Source: Kazachstania africana CBS 2517 (Eukaryota > Ascomycota > Saccharomycetes > Saccharomycetales > Saccharomycetaceae). Taken from it: a stretch of 64,000 bases of DNA. Both the position numbers and the translations under genes were made by a program. Numbering within the stretch: position 1 is the first letter of the stretch; each line of letters starts with the position of its first letter. The DNA lies in NCBI RefSeq assembly GCF_000304475.1, contig NC_018942.1:62001-126000 (forward strand), given 5' to 3'. Below the pieces are notes generated by a model. It worked only from the letters and a program-made list of their open reading frames with translations, was not told the origin of the DNA and searched no databases. Positions 9,768 through 20,931 of this stretch are shown here, piece by piece.

Positions 9768-11891
9768 ACTACCGTATATTTTGTGTTTCTTGATATGCTG
9801 GATCCAATCATTTTCATGTGACTCTCATAAGGACTTGTTTTTTATGGGGTTGCCTCAGATTTATTTGTGTCGCAACGTTCGACCTACGTTATGAAAAGGC
9901 GACAATGCAAGAAAATTATGGACTTGTAGCACTAGGCAAACGAAATGCTCAGCACAGAATATACGGTGCCAACTGATGGAATTCGACAAGTAATAATAGA
10001 GTCCTGTATAAAATAGAATTAATTTTGGGAACATAGATCGGAAATGGAAGTGAAATAAAATGTTGAATAAATAGGCAATACCAACTTTCTTTCTTCAGTT
10101 TCATTTTTCTGGTTGTATTATACTCTTCTTACTAAAGAAATTTTCACTCTCAGATCAAAGATCACATGGTAAACTTCTTTACAACAACGACAATCGTGGG
10201 ACGCAGAAAAAACCTTGTTCCTTATTATTATCGGTGAACTGTAATATTGCGTACGAAAAAAAGGTGTCAAGCTAAAGCTTCGACCAAAAAGAAATGAAAG
10301 ATTCATCACAATGATAATAGAATGATGCAAGTAAAAAAAACTCGTCTATCATCCCAAGAATAAGTTGTAGAGGAAGAAATTATGTAAGCCCTTGAGTAAT
10401 ATCTTTCAAAGGGCGGGTGATCAAGATTGATCCTATGACTCGCCTAAAATCAAAGATATAGTTGCCATCATGACCAAATATCAATCGTCCATCCTTCGCA
10501 ACAAAGAGCCGATGTCCGACCAATGCTTGCTAATTCGAGGTTGGGTCTTTTTTCCAATAACTCTACATCTGAGAGGAATAATTAGTTGTCGTGGATGCAG
10601 CTATTCAAATTAGTTCGCAGAAGAATATTCCGAAGCATATGGTAATTTCGTGCCAAGTGAACATTATCTTGTACCTAGGTTTTGCTTCCCATTGCGAGTT
10701 CACCTCGTAAAAACAATGCCTTTCTTTGCGCAAGGCATATATACGGAAGAATGTCATATTTTTAGCATTCAAAGCAGAAAAATAAGTTCCAATTAGGAGG
10801 CCACTAACAGTACAATAGTTACCTCACCATGCATAGCATCCATTAATGACATCATTGCATTGCATTGGATAGTCTGCTACTGAGCAAGTCAGCAAGTAAA
10901 TATTCTGGAAATAAAAATTGTCCCCTTATCAATTGGACCTGGAGCTCTTCTATTTATCTGATGGTTTTGCTAAAACCGGTATCGAGAATTTTTGTGAAAT
11001 TTTCCAAGAATTTTTTGGCTTCATTAATGTGATGCCTCTGTACAATGAATTATGACCGCTCTCTTAAAAAGCTCGAACAATTTTATTCTCTAGGAGATAT
11101 GCGATGGGAAGCGCGTCTTTCTCCTTTACGTGGCAGGGCCGCTATGAATTGCCCGTAGAAATATAAAAGTTCATTAAAGCGCCTTCGTAACTTTATCAAT
11201 ATGTGTTCGGTTAATTTTGTACGTCGAGGACTCAGATACTCGAAACTTAATGTTTGGAAAAGGAAATAATTAGGGCAACATGCCCAAATTAAAGCTTATT
11301 ATTATATGCAAGTAACGAAAAATTTTCTCATTTCTTTTTATCTTATAGGCAATAATTATACATGGGATACATGAACTTTGGATTTTATCATTATAGTATT
11401 TCGTAGTAAGTTGATCAACTAACTTTGTTCCTCCCATGACCAATCTCATGCATTGAAGCGCCCTTTCCATCTATCGTGTTTAGACTTTCCATTCTCATTG
11501 GATTTTTCATGTACACTGGGACACACTAAAGTTTAATTATTTCGCTTAAATCTTATAAAATCCAACTCGTTTGCACAGTTGTTTCTGACGTAAGTTCCTT
11601 CTTCCATTTTTATTTGGTTGAAAATAAATCAAACCATATCTTCTTTCTATTCTCATTTCCTTCATTATATAAAGAAAAGAGTGCTCTTATCAAAAAAAGA
11701 ACTGAGAAGGTATTGAAACTCAGTATATTTGTTTGTTTGCGTTTTTTTCAATATCTCTAACCATTGTTCATCTGTTACTAATATCTTGACAAGAAAAATC
11801 TCACTCTGATTTCTGACTTTTGACAAAGTAAGGCCGCTTTCAGAACGAATTACTCCTTAATGCAAAGTTGAAAATATCAAATTGAAATATA
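9768..11891. other. 2.1-kb divergent gene-free interval
   Basis: Lies between the starts of the Rua1_C-like gene (minus) and the Cyc8-like gene (plus), so it contains both promoters. No open frame above 70 codons, no tRNA, no clear repeat. Pyrimidine-rich tracts precede the plus-strand gene at about 11580-11760. Nothing else was recognised. Confidence 0.55.
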
Positions 11892-14375
11892 ATGGAAGAT
11901 CTCGAAAGTTTAACGACCGATATTTTACGTGCATGTGGTTCAATGGCACTAGAAATGGAACTGAGTACAACCGCAATTAATATTTTCTCAAGACTTCTAC
12001 AAAAAAATCCATTTGATGTAGAAGCTTTGTTATTATTAACAAGCGGTTACTTTGAAACCAGAAACTACATTGGAGTCATTCACACTTTACTCGGTGCTGT
12101 TAACTCATCAGAATCCGCCATTGTAAACGATTTTAGGATATGGAAGCAGCTGGCAGTGTCGTATTATAAGCTGCGTCGTTGTGATGATGCAATTCATGCT
12201 GTTGATCAAGCGCTCTCATTAGTTCAGGCACATAACGAAAAGGAAGTAGCATTAGATCGGCAGCAATTGTATTTGCTTAAGTGCAGAATTTCAATCCTAG
12301 AAGACTCAAAAACACAAAATATTGAACAACTACTAAGAAAATTTGAAGATGCGATAGCCGAAGTTCAAGACTCAAATACGCCTTACCATGTGGAAATTTT
12401 GCTCTCCAGGGCTCAATTACTCAAGAAACATAGGAGATATCAGCATTGCGAGGATGACCTGCTATCGATAATAAAAATACTTTCAAGTCCACCTAGCAGA
12501 TTACAATTTAAACCCCAGGACATTCTGAATAAAATTAATTATGTTTGTCATCTACTTGTCTCAATCAATGTGCTTATGAATTCGACTGACGAAATGAACA
12601 TTGCTAATGAACCATTACACCTTCAGACTTGGGGAACTGTTTTAGGTCAATTACAAACGGCATTGTCATCTTTCCAGCATACTACATCTTCTAGCCATAA
12701 ATTAAAAATATTAATGGCACAACTTAGGTGTCTAAGTAATATTGATCTACAAGTTACAGTCGAAATGTTAAATAACGAAGTCCTAGTATCTTCGGGACAG
12801 CATTGTTCATCATTATACTATATGATTGCTCGAGTACTTTTAAAACTCGATGGTAAAAGCAATATTTACCAGGCTTACGAATGCTTTCAAAAAGCATTGA
12901 ATCTTACTCCTGAAAGGCCATGCCTGTGGATTTCGGTTGCTTCTTTATACTTGCGCCTAGGCCAGCTTGATGATGCACTGTCAACCTATTCTCAAGCAGT
13001 ACATCTGGCATTGTCGATTGATTCTGGCTCGGATAAGCTATGTAACGGACATCAGGATGATTCACTAAAACAACATCATAAAATGTGCTATAATCTTTTC
13101 GCTGCATTCGGTTGGTTTGGAATATCACAAGTGTACACTGCCACAGGTGATTTTTCCCAAGCTATAGACGCAATAGGTCAGGCCATAAAGATTTTTAAAA
13201 TAGCCGATGATATTCGAAATATTAATAACCTCGAGTTAGTACATTCAAAGCTATTGATATATGAGGCACGGAGAAAACGTGGAAACTCAGCTCACACAAG
13301 CAACCTTACCGTAACAGAGAAAATCAGAAATAAAGATTCCAGTGTTCCACCAAGCATCGATTATTCTTCCACCGCGCACTTACCTATGCCTTCTGTAGCA
13401 TCGTCATCATCAATGATTTCTTCTGAACTCTCATCTGTTACGGACTTGAAACAAAATGTAGACAATCTTTCGAATGGAGGGAACTTGAACAGACTCAGCA
13501 CAGTAAGTTCACAAGTGGAGTATGACTATCCAGATATTCCTATTGAATTGTTAATAGACTTTGAGACATATTGTGATGACAATGCGTTTTTGATAGAGGG
13601 AGATGTTATGAAATACAAACCGATCTTCAGTGGAACCACTAACTCCCATAATAGAGAATATACTGATACTTCGAGAATAAAAACAAATGATATCCACTTT
13701 ACTCTAAATTACTCTTCGACAATACAAGCACCGCCTCAAACTGGCGGTCTGCTTTATCAGTCACATCTTGATCGACTAGAGCGTCAAAAGGCTTCGTATC
13801 CTGATTATAGTTCAAACTCTAATACAAGATCACCATTCACCCATCAAAACCATCCCTTCACAGAACAGTCTAATGTGCAAACGAAGCAAACACCATATGC
13901 TGGTCCTTTCACTTTTAACCCATCTCATAGCTTGAACCATTCTTCTCAACAACCTATACCCCCAATTGTTTCAAACGAAAATACGTTATCGAACAACTTT
14001 AATTCCCATATGCAGATGGAAGCATTAAACTCCACATCTATTCGGGCTGCAAATTATCCTCAAAGCAATGTACATTCACATAGAACACTAGCATCTTACC
14101 ATCCTCAGGCACGGCCGTCGCATACTCAATCTCGAGTAATCAGAGCTCCTCAGTTCAATGCAGGAACTGCAGGTCTACAAAATCAAGCACAGAGCCTTGA
14201 TTATACTGCGGGTAATATGCAAAACGTCTCAATGGGAATAAACTACCCAGGCCATGTACCATTATTACCGTTAAATGTAAATCCTTCGACAAATATCCCT
14301 CACAATTCATATTCATATCCGGAACAAAGATATATCATGGAGCAAAAGCAGCAGTATTATAACAATAATCCTTAA
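11892..14375 (+). CDS. Diverged Cyc8/Ssn6-like TPR protein
   Basis: 827 aa. The N-terminal ~450 residues are tetratricopeptide-like helical repeats. The beginning (ILRACGSMALEMELSTTAI, KNPFDVEALLLL) and the segment AYECFQKALNLTPERPCLW...LGQLDDALSTYSQAV...GWFGISQVYTATGDFSQAI align in order with repeats of Cyc8/Ssn6, the TPR subunit of the Tup1-Cyc8 corepressor. From about residue 480 it is disordered and rich in Asn, Gln, Ser, Pro and His, as in Cyc8, but lacks the long poly-Gln/Ala tracts. The middle repeats are badly eroded. Conserved Cyc8 is far more constrained than this, so I infer a fast-evolving second copy rather than the main CYC8. S. cerevisiae has no such gene next to PFF1. Convergent with PFF1, 117 nt between stops. 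Confidence 0.78.
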   Translation: MEDLESLTTDILRACGSMALEMELSTTAINIFSRLLQKNPFDVEALLLLTSGYFETRNYIGVIHTLLGAVNSSESAIVNDFRIWKQLAVSYYKLRRCDDAIHAVDQALSLVQAHNEKEVALDRQQLYLLKCRISILEDSKTQNIEQLLRKFEDAIAEVQDSNTPYHVEILLSRAQLLKKHRRYQHCEDDLLSIIKILSSPPSRLQFKPQDILNKINYVCHLLVSINVLMNSTDEMNIANEPLHLQTWGTVLGQLQTALSSFQHTTSSSHKLKILMAQLRCLSNIDLQVTVEMLNNEVLVSSGQHCSSLYYMIARVLLKLDGKSNIYQAYECFQKALNLTPERPCLWISVASLYLRLGQLDDALSTYSQAVHLALSIDSGSDKLCNGHQDDSLKQHHKMCYNLFAAFGWFGISQVYTATGDFSQAIDAIGQAIKIFKIADDIRNINNLELVHSKLLIYEARRKRGNSAHTSNLTVTEKIRNKDSSVPPSIDYSSTAHLPMPSVASSSSMISSELSSVTDLKQNVDNLSNGGNLNRLSTVSSQVEYDYPDIPIELLIDFETYCDDNAFLIEGDVMKYKPIFSGTTNSHNREYTDTSRIKTNDIHFTLNYSSTIQAPPQTGGLLYQSHLDRLERQKASYPDYSSNSNTRSPFTHQNHPFTEQSNVQTKQTPYAGPFTFNPSHSLNHSSQQPIPPIVSNENTLSNNFNSHMQMEALNSTSIRAANYPQSNVHSHRTLASYHPQARPSHTQSRVIRAPQFNAGTAGLQNQAQSLDYTAGNMQNVSMGINYPGHVPLLPLNVNPSTNIPHNSYSYPEQRYIMEQKQQYYNNNP

Positions 14376-14492
14376 GTTCGGTCCAGAACTTTTGAAAAAT
14401 TGATAACTACCGTTTTGTTCTGGAAGCTCTTGACAACGGTCCACATATTTTTGTTCGTTGATTTAATGAGATATAAGATTAATATACAAACT

Positions 14493-17354
14493 TCATATTT
14501 CTATATATTCCTCCGCAATTACTAATCCTTTTTCCTTATTTGTAAATGAGAAATGTAGTGGCGAGTAGGCAAGTAGCTCATCGTATGCAGGGATTTTCCT
14601 CACACCCCTGCCATTCACGAGTACTTCTGAGTCATACTCACCCCAATAACATATTATATTAACACCCAAAGGATCGTTACCATCACTCTCATTCATCAAA
14701 TCTTCATTCGTTTCTTCAATATCTGCGAGAATTTTAGGAAACCACTGGATACCTACGCGATAATGATTTTGAGTGAAGTCCAATTTGTGCAGCTGTAATT
14801 CGTTTATGCCTTTCGCCCATTTAAATGTTTCATCAGATTTGTTGGTCTGGTTATTATCGTGAAAGATTGTAACTTTTTTCACCAAAGAAAAATCTTTATC
14901 CTTGAAAGAGCTATTGAAAAACATCGTACAAGCTCGGTTGTCTAGAACTTTGATCTCCAATTCTGCATTAATTGGTGCATATTTGGATCTATTTTCGTTA
15001 TCCCTGTCATTATGTAGAACGGAAATGGACATCACTTCTAAGTCTTTGGTATTATCTTCGTAATCAATTAAGTTTGGGGTTTCCCCTGTATATGAACAAA
15101 CACCCATTGTAACATCGTCATTTGTGGGCTCACAATGAATTTTATTGCTCATATTATTCTTGAAGCTTGGTAAATCAAAAATCAGTTTTTCCAAATACTC
15201 TATTGGGCCAGTCAGTTCCACTTGTCCATTCAGGTTTTGCACAAAACGCACTTTTAGAGGTGACTGAAAAGTAAAGCTATCCAGTAAGATGGAGCGTCCT
15301 AATCCAATAGTCCATATGGTAATTAGAAGAGTGACGGAGTATCTATTTAGCTTTAAAATAAATGGTAATATTATGAAGGACAGTAAGGATATCGATGTCC
15401 AGTTAAGGGTATTTGATACTAAATCAAATGAGTTGGTTGATTCCTGTATTGATTGATTTATAGCTGATAATGTTTCAAGAATGGTTTGAAATATCAGTGT
15501 ACTGAATGGTAGTAAAATTATAAATTGTAAGAGCCATTCGTAATTGGTTGAACTGTAGACATCGTATCTTGAGGCTGATGTAATTGAAGCAGCCGCAGAG
15601 GAAGGTTCTAATACAGTTTGATGCAAGAGGGGTGCTCTTTCGTCTTCTTCATGGCTACCATTTCGAGCGGCATTTTGTGAATCCGGCAAATCTTCATAAT
15701 AATTTTCATCTTGACTCACATTGGCGCTTGCCGATGTATTGTAGCACGTTGAGGTGTCAGATCTGGAAGTATATTTTGGTGACGATTTGCGTTTGAAGGC
15801 GAGTACCAAATATTTGACCATTAAACACGACATGAGGCTTATATAGGCAATCGTGGCAGGATATGTATCTGTTGCTAGATACCCTGATAACTTTAGATGA
15901 TAATTAGCAAATGCCAATGAAATCCACGAAACAACGGCCAGCTCTGAGATGACAATATCCTTGAAATCATCAACCTTGGAAATTGCCTCAAATATAGATA
16001 GAAAAACAAAATTTGCCAGAATGAATTCAGTAGATAAAGTAATAAGGGGGGAGAGAAATTCTCTTGACATGACATATCTGTTCGATATTAAAATAACTTG
16101 CTGAGTATATTTCACCAGTAATGCAGAAAAAAAAACAGAAATGGGAAGTTTACACCAATGAATAAGTCTCGAAGGTTTTAAGGTGTGTCTCTTACTTGCA
16201 ATGATGTATAATATACAAAGAGCAGCTGGAAAAATAATTAAAATAGTGGAGTTCCAAATGAACAATGAGCTTGCAGCACAAACAAAGAAGAAGAGGCCAG
16301 CAAAATCGAAATAAACTGCTGGAGAAGATGCAGACTTCATTGAATTATCTTCAAAAGACGCAGCGCTACCACAGAGGTATTCTGATAACTGTAATGAAGT
16401 GTGTAACATATGCCATAATGCTTCTCTAGAAGTATAAGCGATGCTATCTCTGGTTGTGTGATACAAACTTCTTGGTTTATAAAACGCAATGTCCCAACCA
16501 ATTAATCCGTATTCCTCATAAACTTTGTAGTCAGTCTCACTTTTGATAACCCTTTCATTGAAACCCTGTTGAAATATGGAGTTACCAAACGGCTGATTTT
16601 TAACGGAATTCTTATATAAACTTGCTGTTAAAGTATTGGAAGTTCTAAAGAGAACACTTTTTCCGCCTGTACCTGTACCTTCCAAATTTAGCACATATTT
16701 AACCAATTTTGACCAAGGGTTTTTCAAGAAAACAGTTGCACCAAGTAATCCAAATTCTTCATTATTGTTAAAGTTGAATATAATAGTTCTTTCTGGTTGG
16801 TTTGAGGAGAAATGGGATAATAGAGCCAGCATTGACACAATGCCCTTTCCATCATCCGTAGCCCCATGAGATGTTGGGACGGAATCAAAATGTGCTGAAA
16901 TTAGCAATCCTGGAAGAGTCGGGTTTCTACCTTGTAATTTGACTACAATATTTGATGATTCAAAATAAATAATCCTAGATCTTGGACTAGATACATTAAA
17001 AACATCCTGCTGTCGGAATAAGTTTGAGGTCTGTAATTTAGAATCATCATAAAGATCACTGAAGGAGGTATCTTTTACTATTTCTTCTACTCTTTGTAAC
17101 AGGTAGTCATGAACCCTGTCATTATCTCTCGAAGTGTATGGATGATAGGAAAATGTGATATTTTGAAGGTCCTTCCAAGCTGTTTCGAGTAAAATAACCG
17201 CATTTTCATCATCAGTGGACGGTAACATATATTTATATGAAAATTGGTCATATAAGTATAGGCATATTATTGAGATATAACCGGTTATTAGGAATATACT
17301 GACATTGGTTTTCCTATACCTGAACGTCGATTTTAAAGCGGCTAAGATCTTCAT
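14493..17354 (-). CDS. PFF1: Vacuolar membrane M28 metalloprotease Pff1
   Basis: 953 aa, near the family length (976 in S. cerevisiae YBR074W). An N-terminal membrane anchor (residues 17-36) precedes a lumenal M28 zinc aminopeptidase domain (about 95-330). Expected metal and catalytic residues are present: H155 in SAHFDSV, D167 in ATDDGKG, the E199-E200 pair in NNNEEFGLLG and E224 in LEGTGTGG. Several membrane helices (about 345-700) and a conserved C-terminal lumenal domain (INELQLHKLDF, YWGEYDSEVLVNG) follow. A full-length, apparently active vacuolar protease. Next to RDH54 in tandem, the same pair and order as in S. cerevisiae (YBR073W-YBR074W). Confidence 0.95.
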   Translation of the reverse strand: MKILAALKSTFRYRKTNVSIFLITGYISIICLYLYDQFSYKYMLPSTDDENAVILLETAWKDLQNITFSYHPYTSRDNDRVHDYLLQRVEEIVKDTSFSDLYDDSKLQTSNLFRQQDVFNVSSPRSRIIYFESSNIVVKLQGRNPTLPGLLISAHFDSVPTSHGATDDGKGIVSMLALLSHFSSNQPERTIIFNFNNNEEFGLLGATVFLKNPWSKLVKYVLNLEGTGTGGKSVLFRTSNTLTASLYKNSVKNQPFGNSIFQQGFNERVIKSETDYKVYEEYGLIGWDIAFYKPRSLYHTTRDSIAYTSREALWHMLHTSLQLSEYLCGSAASFEDNSMKSASSPAVYFDFAGLFFFVCAASSLFIWNSTILIIFPAALCILYIIASKRHTLKPSRLIHWCKLPISVFFSALLVKYTQQVILISNRYVMSREFLSPLITLSTEFILANFVFLSIFEAISKVDDFKDIVISELAVVSWISLAFANYHLKLSGYLATDTYPATIAYISLMSCLMVKYLVLAFKRKSSPKYTSRSDTSTCYNTSASANVSQDENYYEDLPDSQNAARNGSHEEDERAPLLHQTVLEPSSAAASITSASRYDVYSSTNYEWLLQFIILLPFSTLIFQTILETLSAINQSIQESTNSFDLVSNTLNWTSISLLSFIILPFILKLNRYSVTLLITIWTIGLGRSILLDSFTFQSPLKVRFVQNLNGQVELTGPIEYLEKLIFDLPSFKNNMSNKIHCEPTNDDVTMGVCSYTGETPNLIDYEDNTKDLEVMSISVLHNDRDNENRSKYAPINAELEIKVLDNRACTMFFNSSFKDKDFSLVKKVTIFHDNNQTNKSDETFKWAKGINELQLHKLDFTQNHYRVGIQWFPKILADIEETNEDLMNESDGNDPLGVNIICYWGEYDSEVLVNGRGVRKIPAYDELLAYSPLHFSFTNKEKGLVIAEEYIEI

Positions 17355-17607
17355 GTCGGGTGGCTTGAAGTATAAAACAATACAGATCAGGTTTATAAAT
17401 ATACCTACGATAGCAATCTAGCTATCTATGTGAATATGAGCCCTTTTAGAAAAGAAGCTATACGAAAATAGTTGATAAATACCCTTTCTATCGATTGTGA
17501 ATTTTATTAAATAAGAAAAAAAATATGCATATCTACGCGAGATGGTTAAAAGATTGCGTGAAATCTAGTTGCGATAATGAGTATTATATTTGGCTATAAA
17601 TTTAGAG

Positions 17608-20256
17608 TTAAATAGATGAATTAGTCCCAATCTTGACAAAAGCAAATGAAATGTAGTTTCGCAATTCCTCGAGATTATTATGGATGGCATCATCGTAGAA
17701 TTCGTTCGTTTCGACAGGATTTATGTGCCTATAATCAAGAAGGCATTTCTTGATGAATTTTGATTTCTGCTTCATTTTCTCTGTGTCAATAGAGTCTATT
17801 ATTCTTTGGGCGTTAGAGGCACTGTTCCAAGTACCCAATCTATGCATATCTTCGGAGGCTTTATTGTCATCTTCCTCATCAAAAGTTATTGTTCGGCCAT
17901 CACCTTTACAAGAACAAATCAAGTCGTGGGTATTGGAGTTAGAGTTTTTGACAACTGTAAATAAGTCTTTCAGATCAGCTTTATCGAACAGATCGTCATT
18001 GTTATTGTTGCTGTTATTGTTTGTATCATTGTCTAAGAATTTCAGACTGAGATTATTTTTCATCAGTTGTCTTTGTAAGATTTTTTCATCAATACAACCA
18101 GTTGTAATTAATCTATAGATGAAGCAATGTTTTTTTTGGCCATCTCTATGAATTCGTGACATAGCTTGAAGATCAACTGATGGATTCCAATCGTTGTCGA
18201 ACAAAATCAACCTAGAACCACCAATCAAATTTAAACCAACACCACCGGATTTAGCACTTAGTAGAAACACGTTGACATTTTGGTCATTGTTAAAGGATGA
18301 CACAATCGAGTTTCTTTGTTTCACAGGTGTAGATCCATCAAGGCGTACAAAGGTCAAGGCAAGTGAACTTATCAATCCTTCAATTAGGTCTAATGTCTGC
18401 GTATAGTTTGATACAATAACGATCTTCTCCATTGGATTATTCATTTTTTTGATTGAGTTCACTAAAGATACTAACACTTTTAACTTACCAGAGTTGGTTG
18501 AAACGCTTCTTGGCATTTGCTTATGGTCTTTAGAACTTAATTTGTTGTAGTAAGGGTCGGAATTAGCTAATGAGGGTGAATTACAGATCTTTTTGAATAA
18601 AGTTATTAGAGCCAACGAACTTGTCGAATTATTCAAAAGCGATTGGAAATTCAAATTAGAACCAAGAAGAATATTGTCAAATGAAGTTAACTGCTCTTTG
18701 GTAGGCTTGCAAAAGAGGATGATATCGGTCCGTGGGGGGAGGTATTTATTCAGGATTGCATTTGTTCTTCTTAAAATAAACTTTGACGTCAAATCAATTA
18801 ATTCTTGTGATTTTATTTCACCTGTTTCGATGACATTTTCATTGAATTTATTTTTTACATCTCTTGCTTTAGTAATTGGTACGATGTAGTTTTTTTTGAA
18901 TTGATTGAAGCTACCTATAATATCCGGATTAATAAAATCAATTATTGTGAAGAACTCTATCAAATCGTTTTGTATTGGAGTGCCCGATAATAAGATTTTA
19001 CTTTTAACATTTAACTCCTTTAAGATGTTTAAAACTTTTGAATTTGTGTTTTTAAGCCTGTGACCTTCGTCACAGACTATTAAATCAATATTAGAGCTTA
19101 ACGATATCAACTCTTGAGAGACAGATAGTACTTTTTCATAACCAAGTATGAGAACTTGATAGATATTTTGAATTTTTAGGAAATTTTTGATTGCATTCTT
19201 ATCCATATCAGTTGAATTTGATGATTTTAGTATAAGAATTCCGATCTTATTTAAATTTAGCCACTTAGCAAATTCATTTCTCCAATTCATTATCAAGGTG
19301 ACAGGACAAACAATTATAATTTTTTTAACATGGCCAACCAATGTAATTCCATTCTGCGAGCAATTCTCAGGTTGTGGATATGGTGTTTGTTTCAATAGGG
19401 TCCATATCAAACTTATTGTCATTAAAGTTTTACCGAGACCCATCTCATCCGCCAGTATACAGCCATTTAAATCAAAATTTTCATTCAAGACAAGGTTTTT
19501 CTCGTTAGATTCAACCGAGGATGATCTATCTAAATGGAAGATACAGTCGTACATAAATTTGACTCCTTCTACTTGATGCGGCCTCAATATTTTAGAAATT
19601 TTTGGATCTACTATTACGTCAACCTGTGCCCTAGGAGATTTATTCATTATGATGGGTGTTTCAATTGTTGATACATCAAAGATTGGTTTGAAACGCATTG
19701 AAGCGGTCGAGTTAGCTAAATTTGTTGTTACACTCTTCTTCGATTTTTTGGTAGATAAATTATTACTTTGAAAGAGTTTAGTAATTGGAATAGTAGATCG
19801 TTTAATTTTCTTTGGCTGCGACGGTATCTCACTTGAAGCTGTTTGACTGGATTTGGATGGTTGAATCAATTCATGGAAAGATGCTAATTCTTCAGAATCA
19901 CTGATGAGATGATCCAATTGGAATTCTAATGAGCCTATTTTTATTATTGTATCCTCTATTGAATTTTCAATACCTTGAACTGTCACACTTGATATAAATT
20001 TCCCATTGTCATTATAAAGTGATAACTTTGTTTTAGTCAAGATGGCATAACCGTCATTTTCCCACGTCTTATGTTTCTTTGAAGTTTGTTTTCTGTACAT
20101 TGTAGTGAAGTATTTCTTGTTCGTTGTTGAGATATTCAGTTTCTTCTTAGGAGACTGTTCTTTAACTACTGTTGAACGTACACGTTTCTCGTTTACATTG
20201 GTACCCAGTTTTCTTGGGGGTTTGAAAGGTTTATTCTCATACTTCGGCAGGTTCAT
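17608..20256 (-). CDS. RDH54: Swi2/Snf2 DNA translocase Rdh54/Tid1
   Basis: 882 aa from the ATG at 20256; an upstream ATG at 20289 adds 11 residues, but the family begins near PKYENKPFKPPR, so 20256 is preferred. Rad54-family ATPase that works with Rad51/Dmc1 in recombinational repair, meiosis and recovery from checkpoint adaptation. Walker A is ADEMGLGKTLMT, the Walker B box is CDEGHRLKN, followed by LSGTPIQND, the helicase-C motif LLSAKSGGVGLNL and AMSRIHRDGQKK. The C-terminal Cys motif SNTHDLICSC is kept. All motifs intact. An MCB element lies 154 nt upstream. Tandem with PFF1. Confidence 0.95.
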   Translation of the reverse strand: MNLPKYENKPFKPPRKLGTNVNEKRVRSTVVKEQSPKKKLNISTTNKKYFTTMYRKQTSKKHKTWENDGYAILTKTKLSLYNDNGKFISSVTVQGIENSIEDTIIKIGSLEFQLDHLISDSEELASFHELIQPSKSSQTASSEIPSQPKKIKRSTIPITKLFQSNNLSTKKSKKSVTTNLANSTASMRFKPIFDVSTIETPIIMNKSPRAQVDVIVDPKISKILRPHQVEGVKFMYDCIFHLDRSSSVESNEKNLVLNENFDLNGCILADEMGLGKTLMTISLIWTLLKQTPYPQPENCSQNGITLVGHVKKIIIVCPVTLIMNWRNEFAKWLNLNKIGILILKSSNSTDMDKNAIKNFLKIQNIYQVLILGYEKVLSVSQELISLSSNIDLIVCDEGHRLKNTNSKVLNILKELNVKSKILLSGTPIQNDLIEFFTIIDFINPDIIGSFNQFKKNYIVPITKARDVKNKFNENVIETGEIKSQELIDLTSKFILRRTNAILNKYLPPRTDIILFCKPTKEQLTSFDNILLGSNLNFQSLLNNSTSSLALITLFKKICNSPSLANSDPYYNKLSSKDHKQMPRSVSTNSGKLKVLVSLVNSIKKMNNPMEKIVIVSNYTQTLDLIEGLISSLALTFVRLDGSTPVKQRNSIVSSFNNDQNVNVFLLSAKSGGVGLNLIGGSRLILFDNDWNPSVDLQAMSRIHRDGQKKHCFIYRLITTGCIDEKILQRQLMKNNLSLKFLDNDTNNNSNNNNDDLFDKADLKDLFTVVKNSNSNTHDLICSCKGDGRTITFDEEDDNKASEDMHRLGTWNSASNAQRIIDSIDTEKMKQKSKFIKKCLLDYRHINPVETNEFYDDAIHNNLEELRNYISFAFVKIGTNSSI

Positions 20257-20409
20257 TAGAACAGGTACATGTATATCCAGTGTAAGCACTTAGTAAATTT
20301 GTCAAGAGATGAGTTTGTTTTTTTTTCTTGCTCGAGAGAAACCCAAAAAAGAGCGTAGAGAAAATGACTAAAGAGGAAACAATCTACTGTCTTGTTTATC
20401 TTGTACCTT

Positions 20410-20417
20410 GACGCGTC
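20410..20417. promoter_or_regulatory. MCB element upstream of RDH54
   Basis: Perfect palindrome GACGCGTC containing the MluI cell-cycle box core ACGCGT, bound by MBF (Mbp1-Swi6) in yeast. It sits 154 nt before the preferred RDH54 start, a normal distance. G1/S control is therefore likely, by inference. Confidence 0.5.
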
Positions 20418-20911
20418 GAAGAATAAGAAAGAATATATAATTACAAGACCCCATTTGGATAGGTGTATCTCCTTCGACATTTTTCAGTGTCAAGGCTTAT
20501 TTTTGCGTTATGTGAGATTCAGAGTTTGCTGGAAGGGGGAAGTGACCTGATGTCTATCGGCGAAAGTGGCGTGGCAAGAACGGTCAGAAAGACTCATTAG
20601 TTGTTCATTTTCTCCTGTTTGTGAATGGATCAACACTTCTATGACTCTTCCCTTTTTTTTTTTAGTATGTTCCACAATTTAGCCGCTGTTGGGCGGGGTG
20701 TGTGTGTGTGGCAAGTAACAGCGGATAAGGCGACGCCAAGACCGCTGGAGGTCCTTCGTCAGCGGGAGACCAAGAAATCGCTGCTACAGTGAGATCCGTC
20801 TTTAGGCTCTTCCAATTTTTTTACTCAGCTGTCGGTGGGAGGCGGGGCGGGAGGCGTCTGCCTGTAGGATTTCTCACGCAGTGCGACGGAAGTCGTTTTT
20901 TTTTTTTTCTT

Positions 20912-20931
20912 GGCAGGGCAGGGCAGGGCAG
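20912..20931 (+). repeat. Tandem GGGCA repeats (possible G-quadruplex)
   Basis: Consecutive G runs of 2, 3, 3 and 3 each separated by CA, directly after a T-rich tract. One base short of a canonical four-by-three G-quadruplex. It lies about 350 nt upstream of the permease start. Confidence 0.45.

Noticed and set aside
5023..11891. Point centromere in the long gaps
   Set aside because: No CDEIII-like CCGAA core with a flanking AT-rich CDEII and RTCACRTG CDEI was found, and the syntenic region of chromosome II is not centromeric.
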